A DNA stretch of 9,551 nt, taken from a bacterium (GTDB taxonomy: Bacteria > Krumholzibacteriota > Krumholzibacteriia > WVZY01). Location: assembly GCA_027296025.1 (NCBI GenBank), contig JAPUJU010000059.1, positions 1 to 9,551 of the forward strand, written 5' to 3'. Below the pieces are notes generated by a model that saw only the letters and a list, made by a program, of their open reading frames with translations, was not told where the DNA came from and did not search any database. Positions 1-6,088 of this stretch are shown piece after piece; positions within the stretch are counted from its first letter, which is position 1; every line of letters begins with the position of its first letter. The translations under genes were made by a program, and so were the position numbers.

Positions 1-89
1 TTGCTTGTGATTGCAGAAATCGTTACTGTTAATTGGATTAGCAATTCTCAGGTCGTGTTTTTCGCAAAATTCTGGGGTGGTTTTTCAAC
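1..89 (+). promoter_or_regulatory. AT-rich 5' flank and ribosome binding site of queC
   Basis: This stretch is clearly more AT-rich than the genes that follow, as expected for a promoter region. A TTGCAG hexamer at 11-16 could be a -35 box, but no good -10 lies at the right distance, so I do not assign a promoter. A small hairpin is possible (AATTG at 31-35 with CAATT at 42-46). A GGGGTGG at 74-80 lies nine bases before the queC ATG and is the likely ribosome binding site. I looked for a preQ1 riboswitch, which often precedes such genes, and did not see its conserved A-rich 3' end. Confidence 0.35.
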
Positions 90-782
90 ATGCCGGACGG
101 GAAAAATGATTCCAGGAGCATCGCACTGGTAAGCGGAGGTCTGGATTCGGTGGTCTCGCTCGCCGCCGCGGTCGAGGAGACATCCGTGCGCCTTGTTTTG
201 TTCTTTGACTACGCTCAGAGGGCTCTCGAACGGGAGCGCGACGCGGTCACGGGTGTCGTAAATTTCTACGATCTGCCCTTTCGCGAAGTAAATGTCTCCT
301 GGCTTGGGGAAATCTCCCCCGACGGGATGCGGCGCGACGGCGCCGAAAATCCCGGCGCGCTCGACTCCCTCGACGCGGTGTGGATTCCCAACCGCAACGG
401 TGTTTTTTTGAACGTGGGTGCTGCGTATGCGGAGCAGTACGACTGCGATACTCTTGTAACCGGCTTCAATCGCGAGGAGGCCGAAGAGTTCCCCGACAAC
501 AGCGCCGAGTACGTGACCCGCGCGAACCGGGCGCTCGAGATGTCCACGCGAACCGGTGTCCGGGTGAGGAGCTTCACCCAGGAATTGTCCAAAGCGGAAA
601 TTCTGCGATACGGAGCCGAACTTGGGGCGCCGCTTTCGGTCATCTGGAGCTGCTACCACGGGCGAAACCGCATGTGCGGGGGCTGCGCCTCCTGCCTGCG
701 GCTCAAGGCGGCTCTCGTGGAGGTTGACGTAGACGTTCGGCCCCGCCTCGAGTTCGAAGATGAAGGGGAGGGGCGCTCGTGA
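90..782 (+). CDS. queC: 7-cyano-7-deazaguanine (preQ0) synthase QueC
   Basis: QueC converts 7-carboxy-7-deazaguanine to preQ0 using ATP and ammonia, the last step of preQ0 synthesis, in the cytoplasm. The 230-residue protein has the PP-loop ATP motif SGGLDS at residues 15-20, the substrate region VWIPNRNGVFL at 97-107, and a C-terminal zinc site of four cysteines (C188, C196, C199, C202) in the WSCYHG...CGGCASC context. The length is normal for the family. The usual GYPDCR motif is replaced by EFPDN at about 133-137, which I associate with archaeal-type and some deep-branching bacterial QueC. The ATG at 90 is preceded by GGGGTGG at nine bases' distance. The gene overlaps the next by four bases and is probably the first gene of a queC-DUF366-queE-M50 operon. 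Confidence 0.95.
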   Translation: MPDGKNDSRSIALVSGGLDSVVSLAAAVEETSVRLVLFFDYAQRALERERDAVTGVVNFYDLPFREVNVSWLGEISPDGMRRDGAENPGALDSLDAVWIPNRNGVFLNVGAAYAEQYDCDTLVTGFNREEAEEFPDNSAEYVTRANRALEMSTRTGVRVRSFTQELSKAEILRYGAELGAPLSVIWSCYHGRNRMCGGCASCLRLKAALVEVDVDVRPRLEFEDEGEGRS

Positions 783-1330
783 ACGTGATGGTCGTCGATC
801 ATGAGATCCCGTACACCGGCAGGGAACTTCGAAGCGGATGGGTGCGGGAAGCCAGCGGGTTGGAGGGTGAGGCTGCGGTGGGTTTCGTCGGCCCGTGCAG
901 GGTGAACAACGAAGACCTCGTAGACATGGAAGACGCAGAGGCCGGGACGTTTATCGAAGCGGAATTGATGGCGCACGTGCTTGCCGAACACCCGGGCTGT
1001 AACATCGCCGAGGGGGTTCTCAGACAACGGATGCTTGTCTGCCTCTTGTGTGAGATACTTGGCGAGCGTTTCAAGGGGGTTCAGCGCTCCGGAGACGATG
1101 TGTACTATGATGGGCGCAAGCTGACGGTATCGATCGCCGCGCCGTCGCCCGGTGGATGCATGATTCACCTGGGCATCAACGTCCGTCCCGAGGGGGCGCC
1201 CGTGCCGGCGGTCGGGCTCGAAGCCATGGGTCTGGATCCCCACGCGCTGCTTCGCAGGTTGCTGGACGATTACGATCGTGAACTGAGATCGTGCGCTCAT
1301 GCACAAACCAAGGTGAGAGCCATATCCTGA
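779..1330 (+). CDS. DUF366 family protein of unknown function
   Basis: This 183-residue protein resembles the DUF366 (COG2029) family, known mainly from archaea and some bacteria and without an established function. Recognisable blocks are GFVGPCRV near residues 34-41, a VDMEDAEAG segment near 48-56, RQRMLVCLL near 82-90, and SGDDVYYDGRKLTVSIA followed by MIHLGINV in the second half. It has no signal peptide or membrane segment, so it is probably cytosolic. The start is GTG at 779, sharing GTGA with the queC stop; the purine run GGAGGGG ends five bases upstream and fits this start better than the in-frame ATG at 788. It lies between queC and queE, so a role in 7-deazaguanine synthesis, use or regulation is a reasonable inference. 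It lacks the HxH zinc motif of QueD, so it is not an obvious QueD. The family call rests on remembered patterns and was not searched. Confidence 0.75.
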   Translation: MNVMVVDHEIPYTGRELRSGWVREASGLEGEAAVGFVGPCRVNNEDLVDMEDAEAGTFIEAELMAHVLAEHPGCNIAEGVLRQRMLVCLLCEILGERFKGVQRSGDDVYYDGRKLTVSIAAPSPGGCMIHLGINVRPEGAPVPAVGLEAMGLDPHALLRRLLDDYDRELRSCAHAQTKVRAIS

Positions 1331-1339
1331 GGTGATCCT

Positions 1340-2164
1340 ATGCGAGTTGAAAAACGCGTATACAAGATCAACACGGAGTATGTACCACGCCCGGAGCCCC
1401 GGGTGGAGGCCATCACGGGTTACGTGTCGGAGATTTTCTGCTCGGTTCAGGGTGAGGGGATCTACATGGGCGAGCGACAGGTGTTCTTTCGGACGGCCGG
1501 CTGCACAGCGACCTGCAACTGGTGCGACACACCGGCGAGCAAGGTAGAGCACAAGCGCTGCGCGGTCCATGCCGGCAAGCGCACGCCCGTCGACAATCCG
1601 TTGTCGGTCCCGCAGGCCGTCAACGCGACGCTGGCGGTCGCGGACGCGTTCGGGCCGGTCCGAACGGTGAGTCTCACGGGCGGGGAGCCGCTCGAACAGA
1701 AGGAGTTTCTCCTCGAGGTCACGAAGTCACTTCGGGGACAGGGCGCGAAAATCTACCTGGAAACGAGCGGGCTGGAGGTCGAAGGCCTTCGGTTGCTTCG
1801 GCCGTTCGTCGATGTCGTTTCCATGGATATGAAGATGCCGTCGGCCACGGGTGAATCGCACTGGGAGACACACGAGAAGTTTGTCAAATGGCTCGTCGGA
1901 AAAGAGTTTTTTGTAAAAGTAGTCGTCGACGACAATACGAAGATTGAAGAGATCGAACGGGCCGCTAAGATCCTGGCGGTCGCGGATCGCAGCGCACCGT
2001 TCATTCTTCAACCGGAGAGCGCGATTTTCCTCGGTTCATCCAAGGGTGTCGAAGCCCGTAGGAAAATCAGTTCCCTCCTGGACCAGGGGCAGCGGGTGGC
2101 GATGAAGAATCTCTTCGACGTCCGCGTGATTCCCCAGTGCCATAAAGTTTTGAAAGTCCGATAG
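1340..2164 (+). CDS. queE: 7-carboxy-7-deazaguanine synthase QueE (radical SAM)
   Basis: QueE is a radical S-adenosylmethionine enzyme that contracts the ring of 6-carboxy-tetrahydropterin to 7-carboxy-7-deazaguanine, the substrate of QueC. The 274-residue protein has the N-terminal FCSVQGEG block at 33-40, the 4Fe-4S cluster motif CTATCNWC (C55, C59, C62; CX3CX2C), the SAM-binding TGGEPL at 113-118, an LETSG strand at 140-144, and the C-terminal IPQCHK signature at 264-269. It is somewhat longer than the shortest bacterial QueE; residues 66-95, after the cluster loop, look like an extended insertion. The ATG at 1340 follows GAGGTGAT, a good ribosome binding site, nine bases after the DUF366 stop. 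It belongs with queC upstream, though order and spacing suggest the DUF366 gene is part of the same functional unit. Confidence 0.95.
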   Translation: MRVEKRVYKINTEYVPRPEPRVEAITGYVSEIFCSVQGEGIYMGERQVFFRTAGCTATCNWCDTPASKVEHKRCAVHAGKRTPVDNPLSVPQAVNATLAVADAFGPVRTVSLTGGEPLEQKEFLLEVTKSLRGQGAKIYLETSGLEVEGLRLLRPFVDVVSMDMKMPSATGESHWETHEKFVKWLVGKEFFVKVVVDDNTKIEEIERAAKILAVADRSAPFILQPESAIFLGSSKGVEARRKISSLLDQGQRVAMKNLFDVRVIPQCHKVLKVR

Positions 2165-2177
2165 TAAGGAGTAAGAG

Positions 2178-2858
2178 TTGGCAGCGCCGGATATTCTTCA
2201 AGCGATCGTTGCGCTGGCCGTGTTCGTTTTCTGTATTGTCGTTCACGAGAACGCGCACGGACTTGTCGCGGAATACTTCGGTGACCCGACCGCGCGTCAG
2301 ATGGGGCGGATCACGATGAACCCGCTTCCACACGTCGATCTGTTCGGCAGTGTCATCGTTCCGCTCATTGCATATTTCAGCGGAATGCTGTTCGGTTGGG
2401 CGAAACCCGTCCCCGTCAATTCTGCGAACCTGCGGAATCCAGTTGTGCACAACGCCTATGTTGCGGCGGCCGGACCCGCATCGAATTTTCTGCTCGCAAT
2501 TCTGGCAACGCTTCTCTACATCGTCGTGATTCTCGTTTATCAGAACGTCGACGGCCTGGAGGTTGGACGGGGGAACACGTTTCTGTTTTTCAAAACGATT
2601 TGCGGCAATCTGATTCAGATCAATTGCATTCTGGCGATTTTCAACCTGCTGCCGATCCCTCCGCTGGACGGGCACTGGATTCTCATGCGGTATCTTCCGG
2701 AACCGTACCGCGGCATGCTTGCGTCGATTCGCCCGTACGGTTTCATGATTCTCATCGTGCTCATGATGACGCGCACGCTCAGCATGCTGATCGGCCCGCC
2801 TTACATGTTCATAGTGAACGGCCTCTACAAACTGATCGGACTCGCTGCGGCTCTATAA
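2178..2858 (+). CDS. M50 family zinc metalloprotease (site-2 protease type)
   Basis: This is a 226-residue integral membrane protein of the M50 (site-2 protease) family, in the short bacterial group with no PDZ domain. It carries HENAH at residues 23-27 (HExxH zinc motif in the first membrane helix), the block GRITMNPLPHVD at 43-54, WAKPVPV at 74-80, AGPASN at 98-103, and the third zinc ligand motif NLLPIPPLDG at 156-165 with D164. At least four hydrophobic segments are visible (about 7-27, 56-73, 94-120 and 145-165), plus one near 186-206. The start is TTG at 2178, chosen because AAGGAG ends six bases before it and no in-frame ATG lies before the catalytic motif. The gap from queE is 13 bases, so it probably shares the transcript. 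Its substrate cannot be told; nothing links it biochemically to queuosine. Confidence 0.9.
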   Translation: MAAPDILQAIVALAVFVFCIVVHENAHGLVAEYFGDPTARQMGRITMNPLPHVDLFGSVIVPLIAYFSGMLFGWAKPVPVNSANLRNPVVHNAYVAAAGPASNFLLAILATLLYIVVILVYQNVDGLEVGRGNTFLFFKTICGNLIQINCILAIFNLLPIPPLDGHWILMRYLPEPYRGMLASIRPYGFMILIVLMMTRTLSMLIGPPYMFIVNGLYKLIGLAAAL

Positions 2859-3324
2859 AAAAAGTGAGGAGATGTTCCCGATTCTCGATACGCGGTGTAT
2901 GAGCGGAGCGACAACGGAAGACTACAGCTGCGAGGCAGTTCGATGTTGAAGCATGAAGCGATGTCGGTGACCACCTCGCAGCACTCACCCGTTCAGCAAT
3001 CCGTGTACCAAGACTTTGATCGGTGTGTCGGAAGGGATTCAGATGTCGCACGCATGCGTCTTGTACCGTACCGACACGTTATGAAAACGCGTGATGGTTT
3101 GTGCTCGCGCGAACGGACCGGCAGGGGCGCATTGTTTCTCAGACTGACGCAGCCGCAGTGGATTTCGGTCGACCGCCGCAGGGACGCTGTGCAAAATGAA
3201 ACAGGTGGGATTCGGTGCGTGCCGGAATATGGGGCCCCTCAAAAAGGTATTGACGCGTCATGACTTATGGGATTTAATCGTTGAAGTGGTTTTGGAATTG
3301 TTTCTGTGCAAGGAGGCATTTGCT
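2859..3324. other. 466-base gap without a convincing gene, leading into HU
   Basis: I find no RNA gene I recognise and no clear terminator after the M50 gene. An open frame of 122 codons exists from a GTG at 2895 to 3263, but it has no good ribosome binding site, is rich in rare arginine codons, runs into the HU promoter, and resembles no family I know. The inverted repeat GTGTCGG (3025-3031) / CCGACAC (3071-3077) encloses the 10-base palindrome ACGCATGCGT (3050-3059). GGGGCCCC is at 3232-3239. The 3' end holds the HU promoter. The rest could be a long untranslated leader, a small RNA or decayed sequence. Confidence 0.5.
3250..3278 (+). promoter_or_regulatory. sigma70-like promoter for the HU gene
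   Basis: TTGACG at 3250-3255 and TTTAAT at 3273-3278 are separated by exactly 17 bases, matching the TTGACA/TATAAT consensus at five of six positions in each box. Transcription would start near 3285, giving a leader of about 40 bases that contains the strong AGGAGG at 3311-3316 and the HU start at 3325. It is the best promoter match I found in the window, suitable for an abundant nucleoid protein. Confidence 0.6.
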
Positions 3325-3603
3325 ATGACCAAAGCCGAAATCGTCGAGGACATTGCCACCAAAACCGGACTGACCAAGAAAGACGTCGCCACGGCAATGG
3401 ACCAGTTCCTGGAATCGATTTCCAAGGCGCTCGCGGAGGGCAAGCATTACGAGATCCGTGGATTCGGCACCTTCAAGGTCAAGGCGAGAAAGGCACGCAT
3501 GGCGCGCAACCCACGCACGGGTGAAGCCGTCCCGGTACCCGATCGCAATGTCCCGGTGTTCAAGGTATCGAAAGAACTGAAAGACATGGTCTCCAACGCA
3601 TAG
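3325..3603 (+). CDS. hup: HU family DNA-binding protein
   Basis: HU proteins are small dimeric proteins that bend and wrap DNA and help organise the nucleoid. The 92-residue protein has the full family layout: a helical N-terminal dimerisation half, GFGTF at about 46-50, and the beta-arm with RNPRTGE at 61-67, where the proline that intercalates into DNA is P63, ending in VPVFKVSKELK. Length is typical. The frame stays open upstream to 3196, but ATG 3325 lies eight bases after a perfect AGGAGG (3311-3316), and the family begins with an MTKAEIV-like sequence, so this start is secure. HU and IHF subunits are hard to separate by eye; a homodimeric HU is the simpler reading. It has its own promoter and may also feed transcription into ltaE, 59 bases downstream. 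Confidence 0.95.
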   Translation: MTKAEIVEDIATKTGLTKKDVATAMDQFLESISKALAEGKHYEIRGFGTFKVKARKARMARNPRTGEAVPVPDRNVPVFKVSKELKDMVSNA

Positions 3604-3662
3604 CCTCCTGTAGCCTCCGCGGGGCAAGTTCCCACAAACACCTTTGTCAGGATAGTCTTCGC

Positions 3663-4697
3663 ATGCCGAGGATAGTGGATCTACGGAGCGACACGGTCAC
3701 GCGTCCGGGACCCGAAATGCGCCGGGCCATGGCTGAGGCAGATGTCGGTGACGACGTCTTCGGTGACGACCCGACGGTGATCGCGCTACAGGAACGCATG
3801 GCCACGCTCTTCGGAAAAGTGGCCGCGCTGTTCGTCCCGAGCGGCACGATGGCGAACCAGGTCGCGCTCGCGGCCCACACCCAACGCGGCGACGAAGTTA
3901 TCTGCGACCGCAACTGTCACATCTTCAACTTTGAAGTTGCCGCGCCGGCGGTGCTGTCCGGGATTCAGCTCAATCCACTCGACGGCGAGCAGGGCGTGAT
4001 AACGGCCGAACAGATTGCCCCGCACATTCGTCCAAAGAACGTCCACCTTCCGAACACGCGACTGATCGCGATAGAAAATACACACAATCGAGGTGCGGGG
4101 AAAATCTTTCCTCTGGACGAAATGCAGCGGATTCGCGAACTCGCATCTGAGCACGGACTGAGCGTTCACCTCGACGGTGCCCGGCTGGCGAATGCCGTCG
4201 CCGCGTCGGACATTTCGTTTGAACAGTACGCGTCATGCGCGGACACGGTGAGCATGTGCTTTTCGAAAGGGCTCGGTGCCCCGGTCGGATCAATCGTCGC
4301 AGGTACCTCGGAACTGATCAAGCGGGCCCACAAGGCGCGGAAACTCTTTGGCGGTGGAATGCGCCAGGCTGGGATCCTTGCAGCGGCTGCGATGTACGCG
4401 CTGGATAACCACCTCTCCCGACTAACGGAGGACCACCGGACCGCCAGCCGCATCGGAAAGCTTATCGACACGACGGACGGACTCGAACGGGTTTTCTCCG
4501 TTGAGACGAACATGGTGATCTTTCGCGTGGACGAATCGTTTATGAGCGCTGGTGAATTTTTGTCGGTGCTGGAGGAAAACGGCATCCTTACAGCAGCGAT
4601 CCGGCCGGGTGTCATCCGAATGGTGACGCACCTCGATGTCAATGCCGATGACGTCGATCACGTCGGTGAGGTTCTCGCGACCGTGAAGGCATCTTGA
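3663..4697 (+). CDS. ltaE: low-specificity L-threonine aldolase
   Basis: This is a PLP-dependent fold-type I enzyme of the threonine aldolase family, which cleaves L-threonine or L-allo-threonine to glycine and acetaldehyde. The 344-residue protein starts with the family signature DLRSDTVT at 6-13, followed by GDDVFGDDP at 29-37, the phosphate-binding SGTMAN at 60-65, the cofactor-stacking histidine H86, the DGAR motif at 171-174 (the aspartate contacts the PLP nitrogen), and the Schiff-base lysine K202 within CFSKGLGAPVGS. GGGMRQ at 230-235 is also typical. All key residues are present, so it should be active. The ATG at 3663 is preceded by AGGA about ten bases upstream. The direct repeat TAGCCTCC (3601-3608, 3611-3618) lies in the HU-ltaE gap, with no evident terminator. 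Its stop codon overlaps the rsmI start. Stereospecificity cannot be judged from the sequence. Confidence 0.95.
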   Translation: MPRIVDLRSDTVTRPGPEMRRAMAEADVGDDVFGDDPTVIALQERMATLFGKVAALFVPSGTMANQVALAAHTQRGDEVICDRNCHIFNFEVAAPAVLSGIQLNPLDGEQGVITAEQIAPHIRPKNVHLPNTRLIAIENTHNRGAGKIFPLDEMQRIRELASEHGLSVHLDGARLANAVAASDISFEQYASCADTVSMCFSKGLGAPVGSIVAGTSELIKRAHKARKLFGGGMRQAGILAAAAMYALDNHLSRLTEDHRTASRIGKLIDTTDGLERVFSVETNMVIFRVDESFMSAGEFLSVLEENGILTAAIRPGVIRMVTHLDVNADDVDHVGEVLATVKAS

Positions 4698-5383
4698 ACA
4701 ACACCGCCCCCGGTAGTTTGATTCTGGTCAGCACGCCAATCGGAAACCTCGCCGACATGACGCAACGTGGGATCGAGATCCTCAAGAGCGCGACGGCGAT
4801 TCTCGCCGAAGACACGCGCCATACACGAAAACTTCTCACGCACTACGGATTCCGGAACGAGCTGATCGCCTACCACGATCACAATAAGGAACGCCTGACG
4901 CCGAAAATGATCGAACGGTTGAAGCAAGGTGATACGCTGGCCCTGGTGTCGGACGCTGGCACACCGGGGATATCCGATCCCGGCTTCTATATCATACGTG
5001 CGGCAATCGCTGAGGAGATTCCCGTGTCGGTTGCACCGGGCGCCAACGCGCTTCTGCCGGCATTACTCCTGAGCGGGTTTCCGACGGATGCCTTTATCTT
5101 CGAGGGTTTTCTTCCAAGGAAGAGCGGCGAGCTAACACGAAAGCTGGAGACGTTCGTCGACGAACGGCGCACTGGCGTATTTTTTGTGTCACCGCACCGC
5201 CTGATCAAAGTGCTCGAAGCGGTCGCCACCGTCTTGCCCGAGCGACAGGTCGCGGTGACCCGCGAAATTACCAAGCTGCACGAAGAAGTTCGGCGCGGAA
5301 GCGCGTCCGAACTGCTCGACCATTACACCAGCCGAAAGGTTCGCGGCGAGATCGTGCTTGTGCTCAAAGGCCGAGACAAATGA
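4694..5383 (+). CDS. rsmI: 16S rRNA (cytidine-1402 2'-O) methyltransferase RsmI, short form
   Basis: RsmI uses S-adenosylmethionine to methylate the ribose of C1402 in 16S rRNA, fine-tuning the decoding centre. The 229-residue protein shows the tetrapyrrole-methylase-type fold motifs in order: VSTPIGNL at 12-19, AEDTRHTRKLL at 38-48, SDAGTPGISDPG at 86-97, VAPGANA at 113-119, GFLPRK at 138-143, TREITKLHEE at 189-198 and GEIVLVLKG at 218-226. Two oddities stand out: the common ESPHR motif reads VSPHR at 165-169, and the protein ends right after the last core strand. It therefore lacks the C-terminal extension of about 50 residues found in E. coli RsmI (roughly 286 residues). The start is TTG at 4694, sharing TTGA with the ltaE stop, with GAAGG at 4684-4688 as ribosome binding site, so translation is probably coupled to ltaE. 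Confidence 0.93.
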   Translation: MNNTAPGSLILVSTPIGNLADMTQRGIEILKSATAILAEDTRHTRKLLTHYGFRNELIAYHDHNKERLTPKMIERLKQGDTLALVSDAGTPGISDPGFYIIRAAIAEEIPVSVAPGANALLPALLLSGFPTDAFIFEGFLPRKSGELTRKLETFVDERRTGVFFVSPHRLIKVLEAVATVLPERQVAVTREITKLHEEVRRGSASELLDHYTSRKVRGEIVLVLKGRDK

Positions 5384-5385
5384 CC

Positions 5386-5414
5386 TTGACGTTTAAGTTC
5401 GCTCGCCGGATCAT
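5386..5414 (+). promoter_or_regulatory. weak candidate promoter before the phosphatidyltransferase gene
   Basis: TTGACG at 5386-5391 and GATCAT at 5409-5414 are 17 bases apart, matching consensus at five and four of six positions. The -35 hexamer is identical to the one proposed for HU. A start near 5421 would leave only 5-17 bases of leader. Such a match can easily arise by chance. Confidence 0.3.
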
Positions 5415-5437
5415 GTTTTCGCGCGTTGAATCAAGCC

Positions 5438-6088
5438 ATGGATAAAGCGAAGCTCAAGCAAACGTCTCGAAAGTTCCTCGACCCGATCACGGGTCTGCTC
5501 GCGTCGCTCGGCCTTCCGCCGACCGCGATTACCGTGCTCGGCCTGGTGATCAGCATTTACGGCGCGACGGTTGTTGCCCGCGGATCCCTTTTTTCCGGCG
5601 GCCTGTGGTTGATCGTTGTGGGATTGTGTGATGTCCTGGACGGCCAGCTCGCACGGCGACAAGGTGCCGAGAGCAAGTTTGGAGCGTTCATCGACTCCAC
5701 TTTGGATCGGATCGCCGAGCTTGCCTACTTCGGCGGGATCATCGTCTACTACGTTACGCGTCCTCAGGGCTTCGGCGTTTTCACAATCGTTCTTGTTCTC
5801 ATCGCTCTGTCCGGTTCGTTCATGATCAGTTACACCCGCGCACGACTCGAAGGGCTGGGGTACACGTGCCATGTCGGCTGGTTCGAGCGCCCGGAGCGAA
5901 TGATCGTTCTGATGCTCGGGCTCCTGCTCGGGAGCTGGGCGTTATTTTTTGCGATGATGGTTCTTGCACTCGGTTCGACAATTACGGTCGGGCAACGAAT
6001 CTATCACGGATGGAAAGTGACGCGCGCGGACAAAGCCGGCTCCTCGGAAGTCCCGACATCCGACGTGTCAGAGAACCCGCAGGGTTAG
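5438..6088 (+). CDS. CDP-alcohol phosphatidyltransferase family membrane protein
   Basis: This membrane enzyme family transfers a phosphatidyl group from a CDP-lipid to an alcohol, forming phospholipid head groups. The complete catalytic signature DxxDGxxARx8GxxxDxxxD lies at about residues 65-90, beginning CDVLDGQLARR and ending in FIDSTLDR, so all metal- and CDP-binding aspartates are present. Several hydrophobic helices follow (roughly 28-48, 54-66, 96-107, 115-133 and 153-182), and SYTRARLEGLG at 131-141 resembles the inositol-phosphate-transferring subgroup. That makes phosphatidylinositol-phosphate synthase an option, but the acceptor alcohol cannot be settled by eye. The tail is hydrophilic. 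I take the ATG at 5438 (216 residues); an in-frame TTG at 5426 would add four residues. Neither has a clear ribosome binding site. Its stop overlaps the tmk stop on the other strand. Confidence 0.9.
   Translation: MDKAKLKQTSRKFLDPITGLLASLGLPPTAITVLGLVISIYGATVVARGSLFSGGLWLIVVGLCDVLDGQLARRQGAESKFGAFIDSTLDRIAELAYFGGIIVYYVTRPQGFGVFTIVLVLIALSGSFMISYTRARLEGLGYTCHVGWFERPERMIVLMLGLLLGSWALFFAMMVLALGSTITVGQRIYHGWKVTRADKAGSSEVPTSDVSENPQG

Noticed and set aside
1..89. preQ1 riboswitch before queC
   Set aside because: The expected compact hairpin followed by the conserved A-rich segment that closes the pseudoknot is not present.
779..1330. Reading the queC-queE middle gene as QueD
   Set aside because: QueD is usually about 120 residues with HxH zinc ligands and a catalytic cysteine; this 183-residue protein has neither the motif nor the layout.
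653..1570. 305-codon open frame on the minus strand
   Set aside because: It lies antisense to the end of queC, all of the DUF366 gene and the start of queE, all well supported by motifs; its translation resembles no family and is the kind of long antisense frame seen in high-GC DNA.
3232..3247. GGGGCCCC followed by an A-run as a terminator
   Set aside because: The palindrome has no loop, and the run is of A rather than T on the plus strand; on the minus strand the T-run comes before the stem, the wrong order.
2895..3263. Possible 122-codon gene before HU
   Set aside because: GTG start without a clear ribosome binding site, several rare arginine codons, no recognisable fold or hydrophobic pattern, and its end overlaps the HU promoter. 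It is kept only as part of the gene-free stretch.
3196..3324. N-terminal extension of HU by 43 codons
   Set aside because: The frame is open, but the perfect AGGAGG at 3311-3316 and the family's usual N-terminus put the start at 3325; the proposed promoter also lies inside the extension.
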